Below, one piece after another: positions 25,099 through 33,290 of a stretch of DNA of 64,000 nt. Below the pieces are notes generated by a model. It was not told where the DNA came from, searched no databases, and saw nothing but the letters and a program-made list of their open reading frames with translations. Source of the stretch: Actinoplanes philippinensis (lineage in GTDB: Bacteria; Actinomycetota; Actinomycetes; Mycobacteriales; Micromonosporaceae). Where the stretch lies: NCBI RefSeq assembly GCF_900113015.1, contig NZ_FONV01000011.1, positions 310,001 through 374,000 of the forward strand, given 5' to 3'. Each line of letters starts with the position of its first letter. The stretch's first letter is position 1. A program made the translations under genes and the position numbers.

Positions 25099-25734
25099 AT
25101 GACCAGCGCCTACCAGCCTTCGATGTTCGACCTGATGTCCGGGCCGGCTGAGGCGGTCGCGTCGTTGACCGGCCGCCTCACACGGCATCGGCTCACCGCC
25201 GGCGCCTGGGTCGACGTGCTGCCAGGGTGGCTGCACGGGTCGGATGCCGTCTTCGAGACGCTGCTCGGCATCGACTGGCGAGCCGAGCGGCGCAAGATGT
25301 ATGACGACGTCGTCGACGTCCCCCGGCTCCTGCGGTGGTTCGGCCCGCGGGAGCATCTGCCACATCCCGCGCTGACGGCGGCGCGAGCCGAGCTCAACCG
25401 GCACTACGCCGAGGAGCTGGGCGAGGAGTTCGTGACCGCGGGCATGTGCCTCTACCGCGACGGCCGTGACAGCGTGGCCTGGCACGGCGACACCCTGGGG
25501 CGGTCCGCCACCGAGGACACCATGGTCGCCATCGTGTCGTTCGGATCGCCACGCAACCTGGTGCTGCGACCACGGGCGGGCGGCCACGAGACGCTCCGGT
25601 TCCCACTCGGGCACGGCGATCTGATCGTGATGGGCGGCTCCTGTCAGCGCACCTGGGAGCACGCGGTGCCCAAGACGGCGAAACCGGTCGGACCACGGGT
25701 CAGCGTGCAGTTCCGGCCGGCCGGAGTGGCCTGA
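25099..25734 (+). CDS. AlkB-like 2-oxoglutarate/Fe(II) dioxygenase
   Basis: This 211-residue protein of the AlkB group oxidatively removes alkyl lesions from DNA or RNA. The iron facial triad is HGD in VAWHGDTLGRS near 132-142 and H in TWEHAVPKTAK near 189-199, and the 2-oxoglutarate arginine is in PRVSVQFRP near the end. The ATG at 25099 lies 9 bp after the MFS stop, so it may be read through from the pump promoter. The other alkylation-repair genes (ada-alkA, ogt) are 27 kb away. Substrate specificity is not visible. Confidence 0.88.
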   Translation: MTSAYQPSMFDLMSGPAEAVASLTGRLTRHRLTAGAWVDVLPGWLHGSDAVFETLLGIDWRAERRKMYDDVVDVPRLLRWFGPREHLPHPALTAARAELNRHYAEELGEEFVTAGMCLYRDGRDSVAWHGDTLGRSATEDTMVAIVSFGSPRNLVLRPRAGGHETLRFPLGHGDLIVMGGSCQRTWEHAVPKTAKPVGPRVSVQFRPAGVA

Positions 25735-25769
25735 TCAGAGCTTCGAGGTAACGCGGGCACGGCAAGTGG

Positions 25770-25807
25770 TTGACGAGTCCGCCGAGAAAGTTACACTCCA
25801 AGTGTAA
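25770..25807 (+). promoter_or_regulatory. Promoter and palindromic operator of the Liv/catabolic operon
   Basis: TTGACG at 25770-25775 and TACACT at 25792-25797, 16 bp apart, fit a sigma-70-type promoter. TTACACTCCAAGTGTAA at 25791-25807 is a perfect 7-3-7 palindrome covering the -10 box, as expected for a repressor site. A related 17-mer lies at 38960-38976. TetR-type binding is inferred. Confidence 0.7.
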
Positions 25808-25861
25808 ATAGTTGATGCTCCATCTCCCTTACAGGACTTCCACCGGTCCGGCGAGGCGGCC

Positions 25862-26569
25862 ATGTCAACAGATTCCCAGCTCAAGGAGCTTGCGCTCCAC
25901 GACATCTCGGTCCGCTTCGGCGGCCTGACCGCTCTCGACAACGTGTCCCTGCGTGTGGCGCCGGGGCGGATCGTCGGCGTCATCGGGCCGAACGGCGCGG
26001 GCAAGACCACCCTTTTCAACGTCATCTGTGGTTTCGTGCAGCCGACCTCCGGGTCGCTCACTCTGGACGGACGCCCTTGGCGGCCCCGCCCACACCACCT
26101 GAGCCGTCTGGGCATCGCCCGGACCCTTCAGGGGGTCGGCCAGTTCGCCGGCATGACAGTGCTGGAGAACGTGATGGTCGGCGCCCGTCACCGCCACGCC
26201 GAGTCCGAGGCGCTGGCCGCTCTGGAGCGGTGCGGCGTCGACCGTTATGCGAGCGCCTATCCGGGCGCGCTGCCCTACGCGATCCGTAAACGCATCGAGC
26301 TGGCCCGCGCCCTGGTGGCGAAGCCACGCATCCTGATGCTCGACGAGCCGGCCGGTGGCCTGGACGCCGACGAGATCGCCTGGCTCGGCGCGCTGATCAA
26401 GGCGACCGGCACCACGGTGCTGCTGGTCGAGCACCACATGGACCTGGTGATGTCGGTCTGCGACGAGATCCTGGTCCTCGACTTCGGCAAGCCGATCGCG
26501 CTCGGCTCACCGGAGGAGATCAGCGCCGATCCCAAGGTCACCGAGGCCTATCTCGGCGCGGCGGCCTGA
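25862..26569 (+). CDS. Liv-type ABC transporter ATP-binding protein
   Basis: This 235-residue ATPase is one of two that power a hydrophobic-amino-acid-type importer (the LivG position). Walker A is GPNGAGKTT near 42-50 and Walker B is ILMLDEP near 155-161, with the switch histidine in VEHHMDL. The signature motif, usually LSYGQQ or LSGGQ, reads LPYAIRKR, a divergent form. The ATG at 25862 starts 55 bp after the operator. A 205-bp gap to the leader of livF follows, in which I see no other gene. Confidence 0.88.
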   Translation: MSTDSQLKELALHDISVRFGGLTALDNVSLRVAPGRIVGVIGPNGAGKTTLFNVICGFVQPTSGSLTLDGRPWRPRPHHLSRLGIARTLQGVGQFAGMTVLENVMVGARHRHAESEALAALERCGVDRYASAYPGALPYAIRKRIELARALVAKPRILMLDEPAGGLDADEIAWLGALIKATGTTVLLVEHHMDLVMSVCDEILVLDFGKPIALGSPEEISADPKVTEAYLGAAA

Positions 26570-26774
26570 CTTCGATCCCTCTCGCACCACTTCTCTCGGC
26601 ACCACCCACATCGACGGGGGCCTGACCGGCCTCTGACTTCGCATATCCGGAAAGCCGGTCACCTCCCGGCTCTCGTCGGCATACCCGGGAACAGCCGGAA
26701 GCAAGGCAGCCGGAGGACATGTCCGAAGGCGTGACCGAAACACATCTACGAGCGGCCCCGAAGGAGGAGCGCCG

Positions 26775-26816
26775 ATGATCACGCGTACCCCGCCGACCGG
26801 CGGTAGCAGCCGATGA
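26775..26816 (+). CDS. 13-codon leader ORF before livF
   Basis: AAGGAGG at 26761-26767 is followed 7 bases later by an ATG opening a 13-codon frame (MITRTPPTGGSSR). Its TGA overlaps the livF ATG as ATGA. The strong ribosome site belongs to the leader and not to livF, so livF is probably translated by coupling. Confidence 0.45.
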   Translation: MITRTPPTGGSSR

Positions 26817-27532
26817 GCGGCGCGTTGTTGCAGGTGGAGGGTCTCACCGCCGGGTACGGCGCGGCCCCCGTCCTGCACGAGGTGGACCTCACCGTCCAGC
26901 CGGGCGAGATCGTCGCCGTGCTCGGGGCGAACGGCGCCGGCAAGACGACCCTGCTGCGTACCCTCTCCGGGCTGGTCAAATGCACTCACGGCCGGGTCCT
27001 GCTGGACGGTGACGACCTGGCCGGCACCAAAGTGGAGCATCTGGTGCGGCGCGGCATCGCGCACGTCCCCGAGGGCCGCGGGGTCGTCACCGAGCTCACC
27101 GTCGACGAGAACCTGCGGCTCGGCGGCCTGTGGCGGCGTGATCGGGCCGACGCGAGAGTGGCGCTCGACGAGGTGTACGACCTGTTCCCGTCACTGGCGC
27201 AGCGCCGGACCTTCGCCGGGCACCAGCTGTCCGGCGGGGAGCGGCAGATGCTCGCGCTGGGCCGGGCGCTGATCGGGCGGCCGCGGTTGCTGCTGCTCGA
27301 CGAGCCGTCGCTGGGTCTCGCTCCGAAGGTGACCCGGCACATCATGACTCTGCTTCGTGACCTGCGGGCGCGTACCGGGCTGGCGGTTCTGCTGGTCGAG
27401 CAGAACGTGCGCAGCGCGCTCTCCATCGCTGACGAGGGCGTCGTGCTGGCGCTGGGCCGGGTGGTGGTGCGCAACAGGGCGTCGGTGCTGCGCGACGACG
27501 CCGACCTCCGTCACGCCTACCTGGGGTTCTGA
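26813..27532 (+). CDS. livF: Liv-type ABC transporter ATP-binding protein (LivF-like)
   Basis: This 239-residue ATPase is the second of the pair. Walker A is GANGAGKTTLL near 38-48, the signature LSGGERQML near 139-147, and Walker B LLLLDEPSLGLAPK near 159-172. VEQNV follows near 199-203, all typical LivF. It is next to the permease genes livH and livM in one operon. The solute is probably not a plain branched-chain amino acid, because the operon continues into CoA-type catabolic genes. Confidence 0.92.
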   Translation: MSGALLQVEGLTAGYGAAPVLHEVDLTVQPGEIVAVLGANGAGKTTLLRTLSGLVKCTHGRVLLDGDDLAGTKVEHLVRRGIAHVPEGRGVVTELTVDENLRLGGLWRRDRADARVALDEVYDLFPSLAQRRTFAGHQLSGGERQMLALGRALIGRPRLLLLDEPSLGLAPKVTRHIMTLLRDLRARTGLAVLLVEQNVRSALSIADEGVVLALGRVVVRNRASVLRDDADLRHAYLGF

Positions 27533-27533
27533 C

Positions 27534-27575
27534 ATGAGCGCATCTAACAGGCGACGGGCCGGGGTGACGGCATGA
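27534..27575 (+). CDS. 13-codon ORF between livF and livH
   Basis: One base after the livF stop, an ATG opens a 13-codon frame (MSASNRRRAGVTA) whose TGA overlaps the livH ATG as ATGA. Its ribosome site (GGGG) is weak. It mirrors the 13-codon leader before livF and may keep ribosomes coupled across the small gap, or be chance. Confidence 0.3.
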   Translation: MSASNRRRAGVTA

Positions 27576-28450
27576 GCGAGTTCATCTATCTGACCTTCGA
27601 CGGGCTCAGCCGCGGACTGGTCTACGCCGCGTTCGCGCTGGCCCTGGTGCTGATCTGGCGGGCGGCCCGGATCGTCAACTTCGCACAGGGCGCGATGGCG
27701 GTGTCCGCGGTGTACGTCGCGTACTCGGTCACTAACGCCACCGGGTCGTACTGGCTGGGGTTCGCGGCGGCGCTGCTGGCCGGGCTGGCGCTGGGCGTCA
27801 CCGTCGAGCGGGTGGTGATGCGGTTCGTGGACCACTCGTCGCCCCTCAACGGGGTGGTGGTCGCGCTCGGACTGGTCCTCATCCTGCAGGGCGTGCTCGG
27901 CATCGTCTACGGCAACGAGTTCCTGCCGTTCTCGACGCCGTTCAGCCGGGACGCGTTCGAGGTCGGCGGGGTGGCAATGCTGTCGCGATACGACCTGTTC
28001 GTCATCGCGGCGGTGGGCTCCGTCGTCATCGCGCTCACGCTGCTCTTCACCCGTACCGCGATCGGGCTCCGGATGCGTGCGGCCGCCTTCGCGCCGGACG
28101 TGTCGCGTCTGCTCGGCGTCTCGGTGGGCGGCATGCTGACGCTCGGCTGGGCGCTGGCGGCGGCGGTGGGCTCGCTCGCCGGGATCCTCGTCGTCCCGAC
28201 CGAGCTGGGCGTGCACCCGACGGCGATGGACGTGGTGTTCGTGTCGGCGTTCGCGGCGGCCGTCGTGGGCGGCCTGGACAGTCCGATCGGCGCGGTCGTG
28301 GGCGGCCTGATCGTCGGCGTCCTGCTGTCGTACGTCAGCGGCTACATCGATGTCACCGTCGCCCCGATGGCGGTTCTCGCCCTGCTCGTCGTCGTCCTGC
28401 TCGGCCGGCCGGGCGGACTGTTCTCCAGCTCGAAAGCGAGGGTGGCATGA
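27572..28450 (+). CDS. livH: Liv-type ABC transporter permease (LivH-like)
   Basis: This 292-residue inner-membrane permease has about eight hydrophobic segments. The LivH marks ARIVNFAQGAMAVSAVYVAY near 30-49 and the cytoplasmic coupling loop RTAIGLRMRAAAFAPDVSRLLGV (in part, near 157-179) are present, as is AAVVGGLDSPIGAVVGGL near 229-246. The stop overlaps livM by 4 bp (ATGA). It forms the translocation channel with LivM. Confidence 0.92.
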   Translation: MSEFIYLTFDGLSRGLVYAAFALALVLIWRAARIVNFAQGAMAVSAVYVAYSVTNATGSYWLGFAAALLAGLALGVTVERVVMRFVDHSSPLNGVVVALGLVLILQGVLGIVYGNEFLPFSTPFSRDAFEVGGVAMLSRYDLFVIAAVGSVVIALTLLFTRTAIGLRMRAAAFAPDVSRLLGVSVGGMLTLGWALAAAVGSLAGILVVPTELGVHPTAMDVVFVSAFAAAVVGGLDSPIGAVVGGLIVGVLLSYVSGYIDVTVAPMAVLALLVVVLLGRPGGLFSSSKARVA

Positions 28451-29472
28451 CCACGATCGAGAGCCGGCCGGAGACGGCGACGAAGGCGCCACCCGGGGCG
28501 AAGCGCCGCCGGCGTGTGCATCCGGTGATCGTGATCGCGCTCGGCGCGGTGCTGGTCGTCGCGCTGACCTACGTGTTGCCGCCGTTCCGCAACTATCAGC
28601 TGGCCACGGTGGGCGCCTACTTCTGCGTGACCGCGGGGCTGACCGTCCTGACCGGACTGAACGGGCAGTTGTCGCTGGGGCACGGCGCGCTGATGGCGAC
28701 CGGCGCCTACACGCTGGCCCTGGCGCAGAACAGGTGGGAGAGCCTGCCGCTGAGTTTCGCCCTCGCGGTGCTCGTGACGACGGGCGTGGGCGCGGTGATC
28801 GGCCTGGCCGCGGCCCGGCTGCGCGGCCCCTACCTGGCCGGCCTGACCCTCGCCGTGGCGATCGTCGTCCCGTCGGTGACCAGCACGTTCGACGAGACGT
28901 TCAACAGTGATCAGGGGCTGTCGGTGTTCCTGGAGCCGCCGCCCGAGCAGTATCCGATGGAGCAGTGGCAGGCCTGGCTGTGCTGGGCCGCGGCGCTGGT
29001 CGTGGTGCTGCTGCTGGCGCTGCTGGTGCGCGGCCGGTTCGGGCGAGACCTGCGCGCGGTCCGGGACGACGAGACCGCGGCCAAGCTGGCCGGGATCAAC
29101 ATCGCGCGTACCCAGGTGCTGGCCTTCGTGGTGAGCGCCGCCTGCGCGGGCGTCGCCGGCGCCCTGTTCGCCTACCTCGCGCAGAGCGTGTCCCCGGGCG
29201 CCTTCCCATTGACGCTCTCCCTGTTCCTGCTGATGGCGATCGTGATCGGCGGGCTGGGGAGCCTCTTCGGGGCGCTGTGGGGCGCGCTGCTGCTGGTGGT
29301 GTTGCCCGCACTGTCCCAGTCCGTCGGTGAGCAGACCGGTTCCCAGCGGCTGGAGGGCAACCTCGCGCTGATCGTCTTCGGTGTCGTGCTCGTCGTCGTC
29401 ATGCTCGCCGCCCCGGGCGGCCTCGCATCCATTCCATCTCGAATTTCACGCCTGATCAGGAGGAACCGATGA
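28447..29472 (+). CDS. livM: Liv-type ABC transporter permease (LivM-like)
   Basis: This 341-residue permease has a basic N-terminus of about 28 residues and eight to nine hydrophobic segments. Family marks are GLNGQLSLGHGALMATGAY near 75-93, the coupling loop GRDLRAVRDDETAAKLAGIN near 199-218 and VIGGLGSLFGALWGALL near 266-282. It overlaps livH upstream and the lipoprotein gene downstream by 4 bp each, so the three are coupled. Confidence 0.92.
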   Translation: MTTIESRPETATKAPPGAKRRRRVHPVIVIALGAVLVVALTYVLPPFRNYQLATVGAYFCVTAGLTVLTGLNGQLSLGHGALMATGAYTLALAQNRWESLPLSFALAVLVTTGVGAVIGLAAARLRGPYLAGLTLAVAIVVPSVTSTFDETFNSDQGLSVFLEPPPEQYPMEQWQAWLCWAAALVVVLLLALLVRGRFGRDLRAVRDDETAAKLAGINIARTQVLAFVVSAACAGVAGALFAYLAQSVSPGAFPLTLSLFLLMAIVIGGLGSLFGALWGALLLVVLPALSQSVGEQTGSQRLEGNLALIVFGVVLVVVMLAAPGGLASIPSRISRLIRRNR

Positions 29473-30740
29473 AACGCATGGCAACGGCGGCCCTGTCCGT
29501 CGTGCTGCTGGCGACAGCCGGCTGCACGAACGACGGCGGTGGCGGCAGCGGCTCGGGGGGCAGCGCGAACGTGCCGGGGGTGACCGACACCGAGATCGTG
29601 GTCGGCACGCACATGCCGCTGACCGGTCCGGCCGCCGGCGGGTACTCGAAGATCGCGCCGGCCACCAAGGCCTACTTCGACTACGTCAACGCGAACGGCG
29701 GCGTGCACGGCCGGAAGATCACCTACAAGATCAAGGACGACGGCTACAACCCGGCGAACACCCAGACCGTGGTACGTGAGCTGGTGCTGCAGGACAAGGT
29801 CTTCGCGGTCCTCAACGGCCTCGGCACGCCCACCCACACCGGCGTTCTCGACTTCCTCAAGACCAACCGGGTGCCGGACCTCTTCGTGGCCAGCGGCAGC
29901 CGCAGCTGGAACCAGGCCGACAAGTATCCGGGGACGTTCGGCTTCAACCCGGACTACACGGTCGAGGGCAAGATCCTGGGCACCTACATCAAGGAGAACC
30001 TGGCCGGGAAGAAGACCTGCTTCCTCGGCCAGGACGACGACTTCGGGCGCGACAGCCTGGAGGGCGTGCAGAAGGTTCTCGGCCCGGTCGCGGCCAAGGA
30101 GAGCTACGTGACCAGCAACCCGAACGTCGGGCCGCAGATGGGCGCGCTCAAGGCGGCCGGCTGTGAGGTGGTCGTGCTCGCGACTGTGCCCGGTTTCACT
30201 GCCCTGTCGATCGGCACCGCTGCGAAGATTGCGTTCAAACCGCAGTTCGTCGTCAGCAACGTGGGCGCCGACCCGACCACCGTCGGCAAGGCGCTCGGGG
30301 CCGGCGCTCCCCTGCTCGAAGGCGTGGTGGCGACCAACTACCTGCCACTGAACACCGACGACGCGAACCCGTGGATCCAGCTGTTCAAGAAGATCAACGC
30401 GGAGCACAACGGCAACGCCGAGTTCGACAACAACATCGTGTACGGCATGTCGGTCGGATATCTGTTCGTGCAGGCGCTCCAGGCGGCCGGCAAGGACGTG
30501 ACCCGTGACAAGCTGCTCGAAGCCGTCACCAAGAACGGTTTCCAGGGTCCCGGCCTGATTCCGCTGCGTTTCTCGGCCACGGACCACTCGGGGTACGGCG
30601 GAGCCCAGCTCACCAAGGTCGAGGGAGGTAAGGCGGTGTTCTTCGGCACGCCGTACACCACCGACGACGCCGAGGGCCCGGTCACCGCGTACCAGGGCCA
30701 GGCCGTGACACCGCCACAGAACGGCGTGCCCGCCGCGTAA
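29469..30740 (+). CDS. livK: Liv-type substrate-binding lipoprotein
   Basis: This 423-residue extracellular solute receptor is tethered by a lipid. The signal peptide ends in a lipobox ATAGC with Cys at about residue 19, followed by a Gly/Ser linker. The periplasmic-binding-protein type 1 fold shows in VVGTHMPLTGPAAGGYSKIA near 43-62, YFDYVNANGGVHGRKI and FGRDSLEGV. Such receptors in catabolic operons bind aromatic or aliphatic acids as often as amino acids. A 44-bp gap leads to the first SDR gene. Confidence 0.9.
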   Translation: MKRMATAALSVVLLATAGCTNDGGGGSGSGGSANVPGVTDTEIVVGTHMPLTGPAAGGYSKIAPATKAYFDYVNANGGVHGRKITYKIKDDGYNPANTQTVVRELVLQDKVFAVLNGLGTPTHTGVLDFLKTNRVPDLFVASGSRSWNQADKYPGTFGFNPDYTVEGKILGTYIKENLAGKKTCFLGQDDDFGRDSLEGVQKVLGPVAAKESYVTSNPNVGPQMGALKAAGCEVVVLATVPGFTALSIGTAAKIAFKPQFVVSNVGADPTTVGKALGAGAPLLEGVVATNYLPLNTDDANPWIQLFKKINAEHNGNAEFDNNIVYGMSVGYLFVQALQAAGKDVTRDKLLEAVTKNGFQGPGLIPLRFSATDHSGYGGAQLTKVEGGKAVFFGTPYTTDDAEGPVTAYQGQAVTPPQNGVPAA

Positions 30741-30784
30741 TATCTGCACCCAGACTGCAAAAACACGACTCAGGAGGTTGAGCG

Positions 30785-31531
30785 ATGGCCGACCAGGTAG
30801 CAATCGTGACCGGAGCAAGCCGGGGAATCGGGTTCGCCATCGCGCAACGCTTCGTCGCCCAGGGGGCGAGAGTCGCCGTCACCGGCCGCGACGCCGACGC
30901 TCTCGAGGCCGCCGTGAAGGAGCTCGGCGGCCCCGAGGTGGCGCTCGGCGTGGCCGGCAAGGGCGACGACCCGGCGCACCGGGCGGCGGTGGTCGACGCG
31001 GTGCGCGAGCGGTTCGGGCCGGTCACCACGCTGATCAACAACATCGGGATCAATCCGGCGTACGGGCCGCTGGCCACCCTGGACCTCAACGCCGCCCGCA
31101 AGATGGCCGAGGTCAACCTGATCGGCACGCTCGGCTGGATCCAGGAGGCGCTGCGTGGCGGCCTCGCCGAGTCGGGTGGCTCGGTCGTCAACATCTCGTC
31201 GGTCTCCGGTGTCCGCCCGGCGCCGGGGATCGCCTTCTACGGCACCACCAAGGCCGCCCTCATCCACCTCACCGAGGAGCTGGCGGTCGAGTTGGCCCCG
31301 AGGATCCGGGTCAACGCGGTCGCGCCCGCGGTCGTGAAGACGCGGTTCGCCTCCGCCCTCTACGAGGGGCGGGAGGCGGAGGTGGCGGCCACGTATCCGC
31401 TCCAGCGGCTCGGGAACACCGATGACGTGGCCGGCACCGTGGCGTTCCTCTGCTCACCGGACGCCTCCTGGATCACCGGGCAGACGATCGTGATCGACGG
31501 TGGCCTCACCCTGACCGGAGCCGTCCAGTGA
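30785..31531 (+). CDS. SDR-family oxidoreductase (FabG-like)
   Basis: This 248-residue NAD(P)-dependent classical short-chain dehydrogenase has the cofactor loop TGASRGIG near 9-16, LINNIGIN near 84-91, an active-site Ser in NISSVSG near 138-144 and YGTTKAA near 153-159. The C-terminal part ends in the usual GQTIVIDGGLTLTG. AGGAGG lies just before the ATG. In this operon it could oxidise a 3-hydroxyacyl-CoA or interconvert a 4-oxo/4-hydroxy acid. It overlaps the next SDR by a GTGA. Confidence 0.88.
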   Translation: MADQVAIVTGASRGIGFAIAQRFVAQGARVAVTGRDADALEAAVKELGGPEVALGVAGKGDDPAHRAAVVDAVRERFGPVTTLINNIGINPAYGPLATLDLNAARKMAEVNLIGTLGWIQEALRGGLAESGGSVVNISSVSGVRPAPGIAFYGTTKAALIHLTEELAVELAPRIRVNAVAPAVVKTRFASALYEGREAEVAATYPLQRLGNTDDVAGTVAFLCSPDASWITGQTIVIDGGLTLTGAVQ

Positions 31532-32313
31532 CCAACGGATCGGTGAAGCGCGTCGTGGTGACCGGCGCCGGCGGTGGGATCGGTGCGGCCCTGGCCCGGC
31601 GGTTCGCCGCCGACGGCGCCAGGGTGGTGGTCAACGACCTCGACGCGGAGGCGGCGCACGCCGTCGCCGGCGAGATCGGCGGGATCGCGGTTCCCGGTGA
31701 CGCGGCCGGCGAGCAGGACGTGCAGCGGCTCGTCGACACGGCCTGGGGCGAGCTGGGCGGGATCGACCTGTTCTGCTCCAACGCGGGAGTGCTGTCGGCC
31801 GGGGACGAGACGACGCCGGACGCCCGGTGGCAGCGCGACTTCGGGGTCAACGTGATGTCGCACGTCTATGTGAGCCGGGCGCTGCTGCCGCGCTGGCTGG
31901 ACGGCGGCGAGCCGAAACGGCTGCTGATCACCGTGAGCGCGGCCGGGCTGCTGACCCTGCTTGGCAGCGCGACCTACTCGGTGACGAAGCACGCGGCCCT
32001 GGCCTATGCGGAGTGGCTGCGTGCCACGTACGCCCATCGGGGTCTGATCGTCCAGGCGCTCTGCCCGCAGGGCGTGCGCACCGACATGCTGACCCGTGGC
32101 AACGACCGGGGCAGCGGCGCGGCCTCCCTGCTCGCCGAGGGCGCGCTGGCCCCGTCGGCGGTGGCCGACGTGGTCGCCGACTCGCTGGACGGCACCGGGT
32201 TCCTGATCCTTCCGCATCCGGAAGTCGAGGACTACTACCGCTTGCGTGCGAGCGATCCGGATCGTTGGCTGGGAGGCATGAACAAACTCCAGCGCGGATT
32301 CGAGTCCCGGTGA
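31528..32313 (+). CDS. SDR-family oxidoreductase
   Basis: This 261-residue second short-chain dehydrogenase has TGAGGGIGAALARRF near 11-25, the acidic NAD-type DLDAEAAH after strand 2, CSNAGVLSAG near 83-92 and YSVTKHAALAYAEWL near 150-164 as the catalytic Tyr/Lys. The GTG at 31528 overlaps the preceding gene and the stop overlaps the phosphotransferase GTG. It is only distantly similar to its neighbour, so the two probably act at different steps. Confidence 0.86.
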   Translation: MTNGSVKRVVVTGAGGGIGAALARRFAADGARVVVNDLDAEAAHAVAGEIGGIAVPGDAAGEQDVQRLVDTAWGELGGIDLFCSNAGVLSAGDETTPDARWQRDFGVNVMSHVYVSRALLPRWLDGGEPKRLLITVSAAGLLTLLGSATYSVTKHAALAYAEWLRATYAHRGLIVQALCPQGVRTDMLTRGNDRGSGAASLLAEGALAPSAVADVVADSLDGTGFLILPHPEVEDYYRLRASDPDRWLGGMNKLQRGFESR

Positions 32314-33290
32314 AGGGCCTTGACCTGGAGCGACTCCAGGCCTATCTGGACAGCCCGCCGCTTTCCGGGACGATGTTCGCGGGCGGGAAGTCGAACCTCA
32401 CCTACGCGGTCACCGACGGCGTCAACCGCTGGGTGCTGCGCCGGCCCCCGCTGGGCCACGTGCTGCCCACCGCCCACGACATGGTCCGCGAGCACCGGGT
32501 CCTCGACGCGCTCTCCAGGGCCGGGTTCCCGGTGCCCCGGCCGGTGCGGCTCTGCACCGACACCGACGTCATCGGGGCGCCGTTCTACCTGATGGAGCAC
32601 GTCGACGGCACCATCTACCGGGACGCCGCGCTGATCGAGAAGGTCGACTTCCGGGCGCTGACGTTCACCCTGGTCGACACGCTCGCCGACCTGCACTCGC
32701 TGGACCCGGCGGCGATCGGGCTCGCTGACTTCGGCAAGCCGGAGGGCTTCAACGCCCGGCAGGTCCGCCGCTGGAAACAGCAGCTCGACGCGTCCCGCAG
32801 CCGCGAGCTGTCCGGCATCGACGAGCTGCACGCCCGGCTGGCCACCGACATCCCGGCCGGGGGCCCCGGAGCTGTCGTACACGGCGACTTCCGCCTGGAC
32901 AACGTGCTGGTCAGCGACGAGCTGACGGTCAACGCGGTGCTCGACTGGGAGATGTCCACGCTGGGCGACCCGCTCAGCGACCTGGCCCTGATGCAGATCT
33001 ACGCCGGGCGGCCGCTGCTGGAGCGCGACGGCCGGCCGTTCGCGCCGATCGACATCCCCGGGCATCCCACGCTCGACGAGATCGCCGCCCGCTACGCCGA
33101 GCGCAGCGAGCGCGACGTCAGCGACCTGCACTGGTACGTCGGCTTCGCCGCGTTCAAGCTCGCCGTCATCCTCGAGGGCGTGCACTTCCGTTACACCAAG
33201 GGTCAGACGGTCGGCCCCGGCTTCGACACCGTGGGAGCCATGGTCCCCGCCCTGGTCGAGCAGGGCCACCGAGCGCTGGAAGGACACTGA
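32310..33290 (+). CDS. APH-fold phosphotransferase (ACAD10/LvaA-like)
   Basis: This 326-residue protein has the aminoglycoside-phosphotransferase kinase fold. GGKSNLTYAV near 21-30 is the nucleotide loop, VVHGDFRLDNVLV near 189-201 the Brenner/catalytic motif with Asp and Asn, and VLDWEMSTLGDPLSDLA near 210-226 the metal-binding DxD-like part. Relatives paired with or fused to acyl-CoA dehydrogenases (human ACAD10/ACAD11, Pseudomonas LvaA) phosphorylate the 4-hydroxyl of acyl-CoA substrates. The GTG at 32310 overlaps the SDR stop and the last base overlaps the dehydrogenase ATG. An antibiotic-resistance role is unlikely here. Confidence 0.85.
   Translation: MKGLDLERLQAYLDSPPLSGTMFAGGKSNLTYAVTDGVNRWVLRRPPLGHVLPTAHDMVREHRVLDALSRAGFPVPRPVRLCTDTDVIGAPFYLMEHVDGTIYRDAALIEKVDFRALTFTLVDTLADLHSLDPAAIGLADFGKPEGFNARQVRRWKQQLDASRSRELSGIDELHARLATDIPAGGPGAVVHGDFRLDNVLVSDELTVNAVLDWEMSTLGDPLSDLALMQIYAGRPLLERDGRPFAPIDIPGHPTLDEIAARYAERSERDVSDLHWYVGFAAFKLAVILEGVHFRYTKGQTVGPGFDTVGAMVPALVEQGHRALEGH

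Noticed and set aside
30735..30770. Third operator copy upstream of the first SDR gene
   Set aside because: TCTGCACCCAGACTGCAA has two TGCA words but does not match the 17-bp palindrome; too weak to claim.
29172..30818. 548-codon minus-strand frame opposite livK
   Set aside because: No recognisable domain; the plus-strand lipoprotein has a lipobox and a full binding-protein fold.
32310..33290. Aminoglycoside resistance gene
   Set aside because: The fold is APH, but it overlaps an acyl-CoA dehydrogenase in a catabolic operon and resembles the kinase halves of ACAD10/LvaA systems.
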